Assembly: GCA_019636475.1 (NCBI GenBank)
Contig: JAHBXN010000005.1
Span: forward strand, 248,001 to 312,000
Source: Phycisphaerae bacterium
GTDB lineage: Bacteria; Planctomycetota; Phycisphaerae; UBA1845; UTPLA1
Length of the DNA stretch: 64,000 nucleotides
Direction: 5' to 3'
The notes under the pieces: generated by a model
Told to the model about the DNA's origin: nothing
What the model saw: the letters and a program-made list of their open reading frames with translations, nothing else
Databases searched by the model: none
Position numbers and translations under genes: made by a program
In this document: positions 45,259-53,267 of the stretch, in pieces
How positions within the stretch are numbered: the first letter of the stretch is position 1
Layout: the number at the start of each line of letters is the position of its first letter

Positions 45259-46188
45259 TCAAACCAGCCATCGGCCGGCCATGAACAGCCCCGCGAGCAG
45301 CGGCAGGTATGCAATCGAAGCCAGCAGCATCGATCGAGCCGATCGACGATCGCGCGAACAGGCAAATCGGATCGCACAGATGAGCAGGCCGTAACCAAGA
45401 GTCCCCGCTCCGAATAGATAGGCCATGCCGGCCCGACCGACAAATGCCGGCGTCAGCGACACAAGCAACAGAGCGATCGTGAAAAGAATCGTCTGCCGGC
45501 TGATCGACCGGCCGCTGGGATCGACGACACTCAGCATGCGATATCCGCCCCTGGCATAATCCTCTCGATAGAGCCATGCGATCGAGAAAAAATGCGGAAT
45601 CTGCCAGACAAACAAAATGGCAAAAAGCAGCCAGGCATCCACGGTCAGTGCCCCCGCGGCAGCCGCCACGCCAATCATCGGCGGGATTGCACCCGGTACC
45701 GCACCAACCAGCGTGTTCAGACTTGTAACCCGTTTCAACGGCGTGTAAACAACCAGATACAGAACCAGCGTCGACAGCGCAAGTAAAGCTGCCAGCGAAT
45801 TGACAACCAGCAGCAGGTATGCAAATCCGCCCGCGCCGGTCAACACGCTGAAAACGACGCCGCCAAGCGGTGTCACCCGACCGGCTGGAATCGGCCGACC
45901 CGAGGTCCGCACCATGCGGGCATCGTGGCGTCGTTCCATCACCTGATTGCCCGCATTTGCCGCAAATGCGACCAAGGCCGTCCCGAAAATGACATGAAAA
46001 AGACCCGCGGCCGTCGCCGACGATCCAGCGGCCAGACCGTATCCAACCGCGGTCATTGCAAGGACGAGCAAACTCAGCCGGAACTTTGAGAGTTGCAGGA
46101 AGTCCGCGACGCGGTTGCGAATCGGGGATGCGGCCGCTCGGCTCGCGGACAACGGCGCTGTGATTGACATATCGAGCGGTGGAGTCAA
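45259..46188 (-). CDS. ctaB: Haem O synthase (protohaem IX farnesyltransferase)
   Basis: The 309-residue protein has about eight membrane helices and the UbiA-family motif as NQVMERRHDARMVRTSGRP, where the usual first Asp is Glu. It farnesylates haem B to haem O, the first step to haem A for the oxidase encoded upstream. The start is taken as TTG 46188, because GGAGG lies 9 bases upstream and the previous gene ends two to three bases away. An ATG at 46170 is the alternative. The gene overlaps the haem A synthase stop by 4 bases. Confidence 0.92.
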   Translation of the reverse strand: MTPPLDMSITAPLSASRAAASPIRNRVADFLQLSKFRLSLLVLAMTAVGYGLAAGSSATAAGLFHVIFGTALVAFAANAGNQVMERRHDARMVRTSGRPIPAGRVTPLGGVVFSVLTGAGGFAYLLLVVNSLAALLALSTLVLYLVVYTPLKRVTSLNTLVGAVPGAIPPMIGVAAAAGALTVDAWLLFAILFVWQIPHFFSIAWLYREDYARGGYRMLSVVDPSGRSISRQTILFTIALLLVSLTPAFVGRAGMAYLFGAGTLGYGLLICAIRFACSRDRRSARSMLLASIAYLPLLAGLFMAGRWLV

Positions 46189-47324
46189 CCTACTGCGCCT
46201 CCAGCCAAATCAGCGGTCTTGATTGTCGCGGAGCCGCACAGACGCTCTGCAGACTGAGTTCCTGTTCGAGGCAGCCGAGCCGTCCTGGTGAATCCGATCA
46301 CGCGCAGCACGGCCGTCCACGAAACACCGAGGAGAATCGCACCCGTCGCGACATGCGCCGTCGCGATCCAGGGCGCCTTGCCAGAAAGCACAGTCCATGC
46401 GCCAAGTCCGACCTGTGCCGCAACCAGCAGCGCCGCCAGCATCACTGGCCGTGCAATGGGCCCCGGAGCCGGCCGCCGAATGACCACACAGAGCGCGACA
46501 ATGACGGCGACGATCACGATCAGCGCTCCGGCGCGATGCAGCAGGTGGACGCCGATTTGAAATCCGGAGACCTCGGGCAAGAAGAATGTGAAGGCTCGTT
46601 CGTGGTTATACGCCGCAACATCCGCCTCGCTCAAGCCCGGGAGGAGCCGCCCATACGCCAGTGGGAAATCCGGCACCGCCAATCCAGCATGCGAATGCCG
46701 CATCAGGGCGCCGAGAAAGAGCTGACCGAAGACCAGCGAAGTCAGTGCCACGGTTGCGACACGCATCGCCCCTTTTTCCACGCGACTTCGCTCCGGCGGA
46801 CGATTCCGCCAGAGCGGCCCAGTGCAGACGGCGATCGCAACGATGATGCAGAAAAACGTCTGCGCCAGACACGCATGAAAGACGGAAATCCATGTTGGAA
46901 GATGAAAGATCACCGTCATCCCGCCAAGCAGCCCCTGCGCGATCACCACGCCGAGCGCCGACCACCCGAGACGACGCATCCATTTCCGATGATCGACGCG
47001 CTGCACTGCGACGGCCAGTCCGATCGTCAATAGTCCGACAGTCGATGCGATCAGGCGATGGACATGCTCGTACAAGATGCCGCCGACCCACTTGCTCGGC
47101 GGAAAAAGAAACATGTTATCGCCGTAAGAATTGGGCCAATCGGGCACGGAAAGCCCGCTGCCGGTGCTCGTTACCATTCCGCCTGCCGTTATCAGGACAA
47201 GCGTGCAACACGCCACGACGCACGCATACGCATGGAGCCGGCGCTCCGCGCGGCCGTGCCGATCATTCGGTGATGCGCTCGCGGAGATGTATGATTGCGG
47301 TATTTCCGATCGGAAGCCAGACAT
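46185..47324 (-). CDS. ctaA: Haem A synthase (COX15/CtaA family)
   Basis: The 379-residue protein has eight predicted membrane helices in two repeated halves. Conserved His ligands are visible in YEHVHRLIAS, VFHACLAQ, RHSHAGLAVPDFP and LLHRAGALI, and the N-terminal signature is TGSGLSVPDWP. It oxidises haem O to haem A. The ATG at 47322-47324 forms a TAATG overlap with the stop of the small membrane protein gene, a clear coupling signal; the frame is open a further 13 codons upstream without support. Together with ctaB it shows that the local oxidase uses haem A. Confidence 0.95.
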   Translation of the reverse strand: MSGFRSEIPQSYISASASPNDRHGRAERRLHAYACVVACCTLVLITAGGMVTSTGSGLSVPDWPNSYGDNMFLFPPSKWVGGILYEHVHRLIASTVGLLTIGLAVAVQRVDHRKWMRRLGWSALGVVIAQGLLGGMTVIFHLPTWISVFHACLAQTFFCIIVAIAVCTGPLWRNRPPERSRVEKGAMRVATVALTSLVFGQLFLGALMRHSHAGLAVPDFPLAYGRLLPGLSEADVAAYNHERAFTFFLPEVSGFQIGVHLLHRAGALIVIVAVIVALCVVIRRPAPGPIARPVMLAALLVAAQVGLGAWTVLSGKAPWIATAHVATGAILLGVSWTAVLRVIGFTRTARLPRTGTQSAERLCGSATIKTADLAGGAVG

Positions 47325-47593
47325 TACAATGACGTTCCCATTCGCCTCGCGCGAACGATCCACGACACAATCAACGCCCCCCCACCCAGCAGCAGTACAT
47401 AGGTAACCGCCACCATCAGTATCACGCCAGCCTTGGCCCCGCGCGTCAAATCGGAGTCGGCATCACCCTGACAAACAGCGCAGGCCCACGCATCCGAAGC
47501 GCTGGCAAGCACGAACAACAGTGTGGCGAGCATCAGCCAGACAGCCGATCGCTTTCGGTTGACTCGCAAGATGCCAAGTTTTCCATCATACAT
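47324..47593 (-). CDS. Small Cys-containing membrane protein
   Basis: The 89-residue protein has an N-terminal hydrophobic segment (VWLMLATLLFVLASASDAWA, signal peptide or first helix), then CAVCQGD, then a second membrane helix (ILMVAVTYVLLLGGGALIV). The CxxC just after the first segment may bind a metal or serve redox chemistry on the outer face. Similar short CAVC proteins occur next to cytochrome oxidase genes in other bacteria. It overlaps the previous gene by 8 bases and the next by one codon. Confidence 0.75.
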   Translation of the reverse strand: MYDGKLGILRVNRKRSAVWLMLATLLFVLASASDAWACAVCQGDADSDLTRGAKAGVILMVAVTYVLLLGGGALIVSWIVRARRMGTSL

Positions 47594-47792
47594 AGCTGTG
47601 AGCCTTTAACTTTCGGAGAAACCAGCGTCCATAGACCATCAGCACGGCCGCCGATGCAAAGGAACTGCCAGACATCACCAGCATCGTCCTGTCGCCCGCG
47701 GACGAATACTCCCTCGCCGCCCAGACGCCGAAACCGACTGCCAGGATCACACTACCCGCGATGAAAACGATATGAAAAGCCTTCAACGACAC
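47586..47792 (-). CDS. Small two-helix membrane protein
   Basis: The 68-residue product starts at GTG 47790-47792 and has two hydrophobic segments (HIVFIAGSVILAVGFGVWA and MLVMSGSSFASAAVLMVYG) with a basic end. No known domain is recognised. It lies directly between oxidase subunit IV and the Cys-containing small protein, with an 8-base overlap with the latter, so it is probably an assembly factor or accessory subunit of the oxidase. Confidence 0.7.
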   Translation of the reverse strand: MSLKAFHIVFIAGSVILAVGFGVWAAREYSSAGDRTMLVMSGSSFASAAVLMVYGRWFLRKLKAHSYV

Positions 47793-47810
47793 GGCACGCC
47801 TCCCGCACCT

Positions 47811-48137
47811 TTACTTTCCGGAGATCGGATCGACAAATCCGGCCATCGGGTTGTCATGCGTGGTAATGACCGGCAAGAGCAAAAGGACGACGAAGAACAG
47901 GCCACACAGCGCGAGAATCCAGTAGAGCATCCCGCGCTCGGTAAGAAGGTGCATGAAATAGCATGCGACCAAAGTACCTTTGATCGACGCTACAAAAAGC
48001 GCGATCACAATGCCCGCCAGGATGCCGACATCCAGATAGGCCACACCGACGGTCACGCCCGTCAGGACGAGCAGCGCGCCGAATACCATCATGTAGAGCT
48101 GAACGTGTTTCTTGATTTCCGCAGCGGTAGAGCCCAT
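47811..48137 (-). CDS. Cytochrome c oxidase subunit IV family protein
   Basis: The 108-residue protein has three membrane helices and the family pattern of bacterial subunit IV/CoxD-type proteins, including IALFVASIKGTLVACYFMHL, whose K-x5-YFMHL segment is characteristic. It is a small structural subunit with no redox centre. It sits directly after subunit III with an 18-base gap. Confidence 0.9.
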   Translation of the reverse strand: MGSTAAEIKKHVQLYMMVFGALLVLTGVTVGVAYLDVGILAGIVIALFVASIKGTLVACYFMHLLTERGMLYWILALCGLFFVVLLLLPVITTHDNPMAGFVDPISGK

Positions 48138-48155
48138 CGCCGAATTCTCCTTCGA

Positions 48156-49055
48156 TTAGAGGAGGTACAACACGGGGAACAGAAAAATCCAGACGAGGTC
48201 GACAAAGTGCCAATACAGGCCGGTACACTCGACCCGATTCACCAGCTTATCCGGAGAGCGCTTCCACCAGCCGGACGCTGTGAGATAAAGATAGAGGATG
48301 ACAACCATGCCGCCAAGAATGTGGAGGCCGTGCAGCGCCGTCAGCGTAAAGTAGATTCCGAGGAAGGTGCTTGCCTGCGGACCCCAGACCGAGATTCGCT
48401 TGATCAACGAACGATCGATCAGAATCGGATCGTGTGAGCCTGCGGCGTGCGCGTCCGCGGCATGTGATTCAGATTTCGCGCCGTGAGGGGCCTTTACCGG
48501 ATCCGGCACGATCTTGACGTAATCCTGCTCCTCGTTGTTCTCGGTGACGTGTCCGTTCACATACCAGAGATCGCGCTCGCCGGCGTTCGTCTGAACGGTC
48601 AGGTGACCGACGGCCTTTTTCAGTGAGTCATCGCTCGGCGCTTCACGCAGAACAATGTGATGGTGCGTGAGCTTCGACTTGTATTCGAAGTACTTCACCA
48701 CCATGAAAGTGCCGGCAAGCAGGAATGTCACGAGCAGATACATGCGGCCCTTGCCCAGCTCGCCGACCTTCAATGCGGCCCACGCCAGCACCATCGTCAC
48801 GGACGATGTGATGAGCACAACCGTGTTCAGCGTGGCCAGCGGTACGTTCAGTACTTCGTGCCCGTGCACGGACGGTGCGCCGTAGATCGGCCACGTTCCG
48901 GGCGCAGCCCCGACGCGAAGCAGCACGTACGTGCTGAATAGCGCGCCGAAGAGCATGATTTCCGAAGCAAGGAACAGCCAGATGCCGAACTTGCCGTTGT
49001 ACATCCGTGTGAGCGGATGAGGTTCAATATCGTGTGGAATCGGAATATCGGACAA
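48156..49055 (-). CDS. ctaE: Cytochrome c oxidase subunit III with a long His-rich loop
   Basis: The 299-residue protein has the subunit III pattern: KFGIWLFLASEIMLFG, KYFEYKSKL, ALHGLHILGGM and YWHFVDLVWIFLF. Between the KYFEYKSKL segment and the next helix is a loop of about 90 residues (about 130-220), including the His-rich SESHAADAHAAGSHD. This is longer than in standard subunits, where these parts lie close together. The start is TTG 49055, favoured by GGAGG 8 bases upstream inside the end of the subunit I gene. No close ATG exists before the first helix. Confidence 0.92.
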   Translation of the reverse strand: MSDIPIPHDIEPHPLTRMYNGKFGIWLFLASEIMLFGALFSTYVLLRVGAAPGTWPIYGAPSVHGHEVLNVPLATLNTVVLITSSVTMVLAWAALKVGELGKGRMYLLVTFLLAGTFMVVKYFEYKSKLTHHHIVLREAPSDDSLKKAVGHLTVQTNAGERDLWYVNGHVTENNEEQDYVKIVPDPVKAPHGAKSESHAADAHAAGSHDPILIDRSLIKRISVWGPQASTFLGIYFTLTALHGLHILGGMVVILYLYLTASGWWKRSPDKLVNRVECTGLYWHFVDLVWIFLFPVLYLL

Positions 49056-49058
49056 CGG

Positions 49059-50849
49059 CTATGCCTCCATCTTTCCGGCTTGCATGCAGAAATCGCGCGT
49101 TTCGCCGGGAACACTGTACTCATACGGCCCGCAGCACACGACGGGCGTGCCGATGAAATTGCCGTGAGGCGGGGGCGACGGAGCCGACCATTCAAGCGTC
49201 GTCGCCTCCCAGGGATTCGCGCCGACTTTTTTGCCGGCGAAGATGCTCCAGAAGAAATTGATGATGAAAGGAATCTGAGCCGCCCCCAGAAGCCAGGCGG
49301 ACCATGATGACATGACAGTGAGCCCGTGAACGGCCGCTCCATGCAGCTGTTCTGTCTGATCGAATTGCCGACGCAGGACGCCCGCCATTCCCATGAAGAA
49401 CATCGGCATAAAGATGCCGTTCATCGCGACAAACGACGGCCAGAAGTGGAGTTGCCCCAGCGTCTCGCTCATTCGGCGACCCGTAACCTTCGGAAACCAG
49501 AAATAGACGCCGGCCAGCAATGCGAAGACGGTGCCGGGCGCGACGACATAATGGAAATGCCCGATGACATAGTACGTGTCGTGCAGATGGATATCAGAGG
49601 CCGTCAACCCAAGGGGCAGTCCGGTCAGTCCGCCGATCGCAAACATGGGCAGGAAGGCGAGCGCGAAAAGCATGGGTGTATTGAACCGCATCGCGGCACC
49701 CCAGAGGCTGATGATCAGGCACGTCAGGATGATGACGGACGGTACTGAAATGATCATCGTTGTGGCCTGGAAGAAAGTGCTGAGCGTTGTTCCCATCCCG
49801 GTCATGAACATGTGGTGCGCCCACACGATGAACGACATGAATCCGAGAAAGATCGCTGAATAGACAAGCGACTTGTAGCCCCACAGCGGCTTTCGGGTGT
49901 TGTTGGCCACGACCTCCGAGACGATTCCCATCGCAGGAAGAATCAGCACATACACTTCGGGATGAGCCAGGAACCAGAACAGGTGCTGCCAAAGCAGCGG
50001 ACTGCCGCCGCCCGCGAGTTGATCCTGTACGACGGACGAGACCACCAACCCCGAGGGCATGAAAAAGCTCGTCCCCGCGAGGCGATCCATCAATTGCAGA
50101 ACACCGGCGGCCTCGAGCGGCGGAAATGCAAGCAGAAGCAGGAAAGATGTAATCAACTGAGCCCACACGAAGAACGGCAGGCGGAAGAATGAAAGACCCT
50201 TCACGCGGAGTTGCACGACCGTGACAATGAAATTAATCGAACCCAGCAGCGACGATGTGATGATCAGCACCATCGCAAGGAGCCACCATGTTTCACCGTT
50301 CTTGGCCGTCACAGATAGCGGCGGATAAGACGTCCAGCCGGATGCCGCTGCGCCGCCGGGCATGAAGAAGCTGGCGAGCATCAGCAGCGCGCCCGGGAGG
50401 AAGATCCAGTAGCTCAACATATTGAGTCGAGGAAATGCCATGTCCGGCGCGCCCACCTGTAACGGCAGGACGAAATTGCCGAAACCGCCGACGGCAAGCG
50501 GCACGACGCCAAGAAAGATCATGATCGTGCCGTGCATCGCTCCCAGGGCGTTGTATCCGTCTCCGGTCAGAATGAAGCCGCCGCCGAGTTCCGCCGGCAA
50601 GGCACCCACGAGGGTCCCGCCCAGGAACTGACCGATGAATGGGATCGGCTGGTTCGGGTAGGCGAGCTGCCACCGCATGATCATCATCAGGCAGAAACCG
50701 AAGAACAGACACGCCAGCGCCGTGACCGTGTATTGAACCCCGATGACCTTGTGGTCTACCGAGAATATGTACTTTCGCCAGAACGGCAGATCATGACCGT
50801 GGTCATGGGCATGATCGTGGCCTGGCGCGTGTGCATGAGCATTTGCCAT
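49059..50849 (-). CDS. ctaD: Cytochrome c oxidase subunit I (haem-copper oxidase, A-family-like, K-channel lysine absent)
   Basis: The 596-residue protein holds haem a, haem a3 and CuB. His ligands are H106, H431 and H433 for the haems and H296, H345, H346 for CuB, with the crosslink tyrosine Y300 in HPEVY. D-channel residues corresponding to bovine D91, N80, N98 and E242 are present (D136, N125, N143, E298). At the position of bovine K319, the essential K-channel lysine, there is Ile (I374 in PSVIILTC), and T316 is Ser. The N-terminal 20 residues are His-rich (HAHAPGHDHAHDHGHD). Start ATG 50847-50849; upstream frame not supported. O2 reduction is the likely activity. Confidence 0.95.
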   Translation of the reverse strand: MANAHAHAPGHDHAHDHGHDLPFWRKYIFSVDHKVIGVQYTVTALACLFFGFCLMMIMRWQLAYPNQPIPFIGQFLGGTLVGALPAELGGGFILTGDGYNALGAMHGTIMIFLGVVPLAVGGFGNFVLPLQVGAPDMAFPRLNMLSYWIFLPGALLMLASFFMPGGAAASGWTSYPPLSVTAKNGETWWLLAMVLIITSSLLGSINFIVTVVQLRVKGLSFFRLPFFVWAQLITSFLLLLAFPPLEAAGVLQLMDRLAGTSFFMPSGLVVSSVVQDQLAGGGSPLLWQHLFWFLAHPEVYVLILPAMGIVSEVVANNTRKPLWGYKSLVYSAIFLGFMSFIVWAHHMFMTGMGTTLSTFFQATTMIISVPSVIILTCLIISLWGAAMRFNTPMLFALAFLPMFAIGGLTGLPLGLTASDIHLHDTYYVIGHFHYVVAPGTVFALLAGVYFWFPKVTGRRMSETLGQLHFWPSFVAMNGIFMPMFFMGMAGVLRRQFDQTEQLHGAAVHGLTVMSSWSAWLLGAAQIPFIINFFWSIFAGKKVGANPWEATTLEWSAPSPPPHGNFIGTPVVCCGPYEYSVPGETRDFCMQAGKMEA

Positions 50850-50880
50850 TTTGAATTTCCCTGGACAACCAGAAACGTGA

Positions 50881-51888
50881 TCAGAAATCGCCGCCGAAAT
50901 CAATCTCGACCGGTGTGGACCGCTCTTTCACCCATGCATCGAAGCCGGCGGCATCGTGCGTGATAATCTGAGCCTTCATCTTGAAATGACTGTTGCCGCA
51001 AAGTTGGGCGCAGATCACTTCGAGCGGGTTGCGCGGCTGCAGCTTGATTCGCTCCACACCCGCCGCACGCAGGTCGTCGATCAGCTTGGTGCCGTCAGTA
51101 TGCGTCGAGCCAAGGTCCGAACCCTTCGCCAGAATGATCTGCCCGGACTTGTCACGATAATCCTCGCAGGAAACATGGTGCCGCAGCTTGTACCATGTGG
51201 CCGACGCCGTGTCGTACTCCTGCGTCATTTCCTCCTTGAGCTTTTCGGTCGTCGCGCCTTCCTTCACCTTGAACCAGACAGGCACTTCCATGCCGGGTAT
51301 GGCATCCTGCTTAACACGCATGGTCGGAATGGCAAACGAATGAATCACGTCCTTCGAAGTGATCCGAACATTGATATCGCGGCCCGTCGGAATGTGAAAC
51401 TCATTGATGGTCTGGATGTCATCGGCGGCATTCGGGTCTGCTTCGTCAAGACCAATCGGATTTGTGCCGGTAATGAACTTCGAATCAGTCCGGCCGAATT
51501 TACCGTCCGGGCCAGGGTAATGGAAATCCCATTGGAACTGTTCGCCGATTACGCGAACCTCGAGCATATTCGTCGGATCCGGCGGCGGATTCTTGTATTC
51601 AGCCCAGACAGGCATCGAGAGACCGACGAGCAGGAACACTTCGAACGCACCGACGGCAACCTCCGCATACTTTGATGCCTTGCCGCTAACCGGTTCGTAG
51701 ATGGCGCGATGGCCTTCCCGCTTCCGGAAGCGGATCAATGTATACAGGAAAAAAATGCCCCAACCGACAAACAAGGCAAACATGAAGTAATGCACAACAT
51801 CGATGAGATGGTCGATTCGATGGCCGTGCTCCGAGAGTTGGGGCGGCAACCAGCGTCCGTAGGTGCCGAAGTTGAACGAGGCGAGCAT
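50881..51888 (-). CDS. ctaC: Cytochrome c oxidase subunit II with CuA site and insertion
   Basis: The 335-residue protein has two N-terminal helices and a CuA cupredoxin domain. CuA ligands are H183 (DVIHSF), C293, C297, H301 and M304 (in CAQLCGNSHFKM); the backbone-ligand Glu is replaced by Gln. About 75 extra residues (about 210-286) separate the first His from the Cys pair, compared with about 35 residues in classical subunits. This insert contains KLRHHVSCEDYRD. It accepts electrons from a cytochrome or cupredoxin. Start ATG 51886-51888 with GGAGA upstream. No membrane lipid anchor is evident. The 280 bases upstream show no gene. Confidence 0.94.
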   Translation of the reverse strand: MLASFNFGTYGRWLPPQLSEHGHRIDHLIDVVHYFMFALFVGWGIFFLYTLIRFRKREGHRAIYEPVSGKASKYAEVAVGAFEVFLLVGLSMPVWAEYKNPPPDPTNMLEVRVIGEQFQWDFHYPGPDGKFGRTDSKFITGTNPIGLDEADPNAADDIQTINEFHIPTGRDINVRITSKDVIHSFAIPTMRVKQDAIPGMEVPVWFKVKEGATTEKLKEEMTQEYDTASATWYKLRHHVSCEDYRDKSGQIILAKGSDLGSTHTDGTKLIDDLRAAGVERIKLQPRNPLEVICAQLCGNSHFKMKAQIITHDAAGFDAWVKERSTPVEIDFGGDF

Positions 51889-52168
51889 TTTGCAGAACTC
51901 TCCAGGATTGACGGTTTTCCGCCCGCTCGCGGAATCCGACGTCAATCCGCCGGTATTTTCACAAACTCTAAGGATGACATTCGATCCTCCGACCGCGCCG
52001 ATTGGAGGATCATCGGCCTGCATAACGAGCCATCGCGCCGGATTCCGGCGACACACGCCCGACCAGCCTGCCGACCGATCTCGAGAAGATTTCGATCGGG
52101 ATCGCGGATCCGCGACGGGCTCGAACCGCATTCCTGCTATTCAAGCCGCGCCGCAGTACATGCGCGAT

Positions 52169-53080
52169 TTACTTGGCAACGTCAACCGCCGGCTTCGAAT
52201 CGTGGCAATTCACGGTTTCCGATTTGTCCCGGCAGCAATCTGACGTAGACGCACCATTGGTATTCGAAGCCGTAATCTCGACTTCACGGAAAGTCGGCGC
52301 GAGCGCCTTCTTGCCGCCGATCTTGACTTCAATTTCCTTGGTTTCGCCGTCCTTGACTTCAACTTCCTGCTTCACGACGCCGAACGTCTCATGCCAAAAT
52401 TCGAGCTCGAACTTGCCCGCGGGAAGATCCTTGATTTCGAAGGTTCCACGCTTGGCCTTGTCGCCGCCGTCACTCTCGTGGGATACGGTGACCGCAAAGA
52501 AAGGGTGTGCGACCACGCCGACGTAAGCCGCCATCCAACCGTGAACGTCGCACTTGATCTTGACGATTTCCGGCTTCGAGAAGGTCTCCTTGCCGCGAAG
52601 CTCCTTCTTCATGTCCTTATTCGGCTGCGCAAAATTGAACTGCGGATTCTTCTTCGCCAGCGAGTGAATGTTGTGATTGACAGGATCGCTATTGACGATG
52701 TCAATTCCCTGGCCGGCCACCATTCCCATTACATGCGGGTGGTACACGCAGCCCTGCTGGTCGAGGACAACCGGCGTCTCCGGGGCGTCATACTTGTCGT
52801 CGATACCCTTGGTGATCTGGATGAAGACGTATGGAACCGCGTTGCCTTCGCTCGCGTACACGATCAGCGATTGATCCGGAACCGCCTTTGGATTCTCTTT
52901 CTCGCACGTCGCATCTGCCTTCATCGCGAGTGGCTTGACCTTCGGCGCTGTCACCGAAGGATCGAGGACCACTTTGCCCTTGATCACGGCCGTGCCCTTT
53001 TTCCCATCCGCGAACGCTGGCGCGACAGCCAGAGCCGCAACTGAACAGGCCATCACCCACGTCAACATTTTTTTTGTCAT
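52169..53080 (-). CDS. Periplasmic cupredoxin with C-terminal beta-sandwich
   Basis: The 303-residue protein has a clear signal peptide ending AFADG. Blue-copper ligands are likely H136 or H139 (NSDPVNHNIH), C177, H180 and M183 (KCDVHGWM), the classical C-x2-H-x2-M loop. Residues about 210-260 (GTFEIKDLPAGKFELEFWHE) look like a carboxypeptidase-regulatory or CnaB beta-sandwich. The C-terminal 30 residues are Cys-rich (DCCRDKSETVNCHD). It sits between the eight-haem cytochrome and oxidase subunit II genes, so it plausibly carries electrons between them. GGAG 9 bases before ATG 53080 supports the start. Gaps of 187 and 280 bases on either side allow separate promoters. Confidence 0.85.
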   Translation of the reverse strand: MTKKMLTWVMACSVAALAVAPAFADGKKGTAVIKGKVVLDPSVTAPKVKPLAMKADATCEKENPKAVPDQSLIVYASEGNAVPYVFIQITKGIDDKYDAPETPVVLDQQGCVYHPHVMGMVAGQGIDIVNSDPVNHNIHSLAKKNPQFNFAQPNKDMKKELRGKETFSKPEIVKIKCDVHGWMAAYVGVVAHPFFAVTVSHESDGGDKAKRGTFEIKDLPAGKFELEFWHETFGVVKQEVEVKDGETKEIEVKIGGKKALAPTFREVEITASNTNGASTSDCCRDKSETVNCHDSKPAVDVAK

Positions 53081-53267
53081 GTTCTTTTACTCCTTATGCT
53101 ACCCAGTTCACGGACACCAGAACGCCCCCCGGTACCCGCCGTTGTACCGGAAACGCCTTTATTTTCAAGTTGCGGCAGGCATATTTGCACCCAGCCGCAC
53201 TCAACCAACGCACTTAACTACAGACACGCTCCACGCCGACAAGGCGAGGAGCAAATTCAGCAGATCA

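Noticed and set aside
53129-53150. 7-bp inverted repeat between the giant cytochrome and cupredoxin genes as a terminator
   Set aside because: On the transcribed (minus) strand the T-rich side precedes the stem rather than following it.
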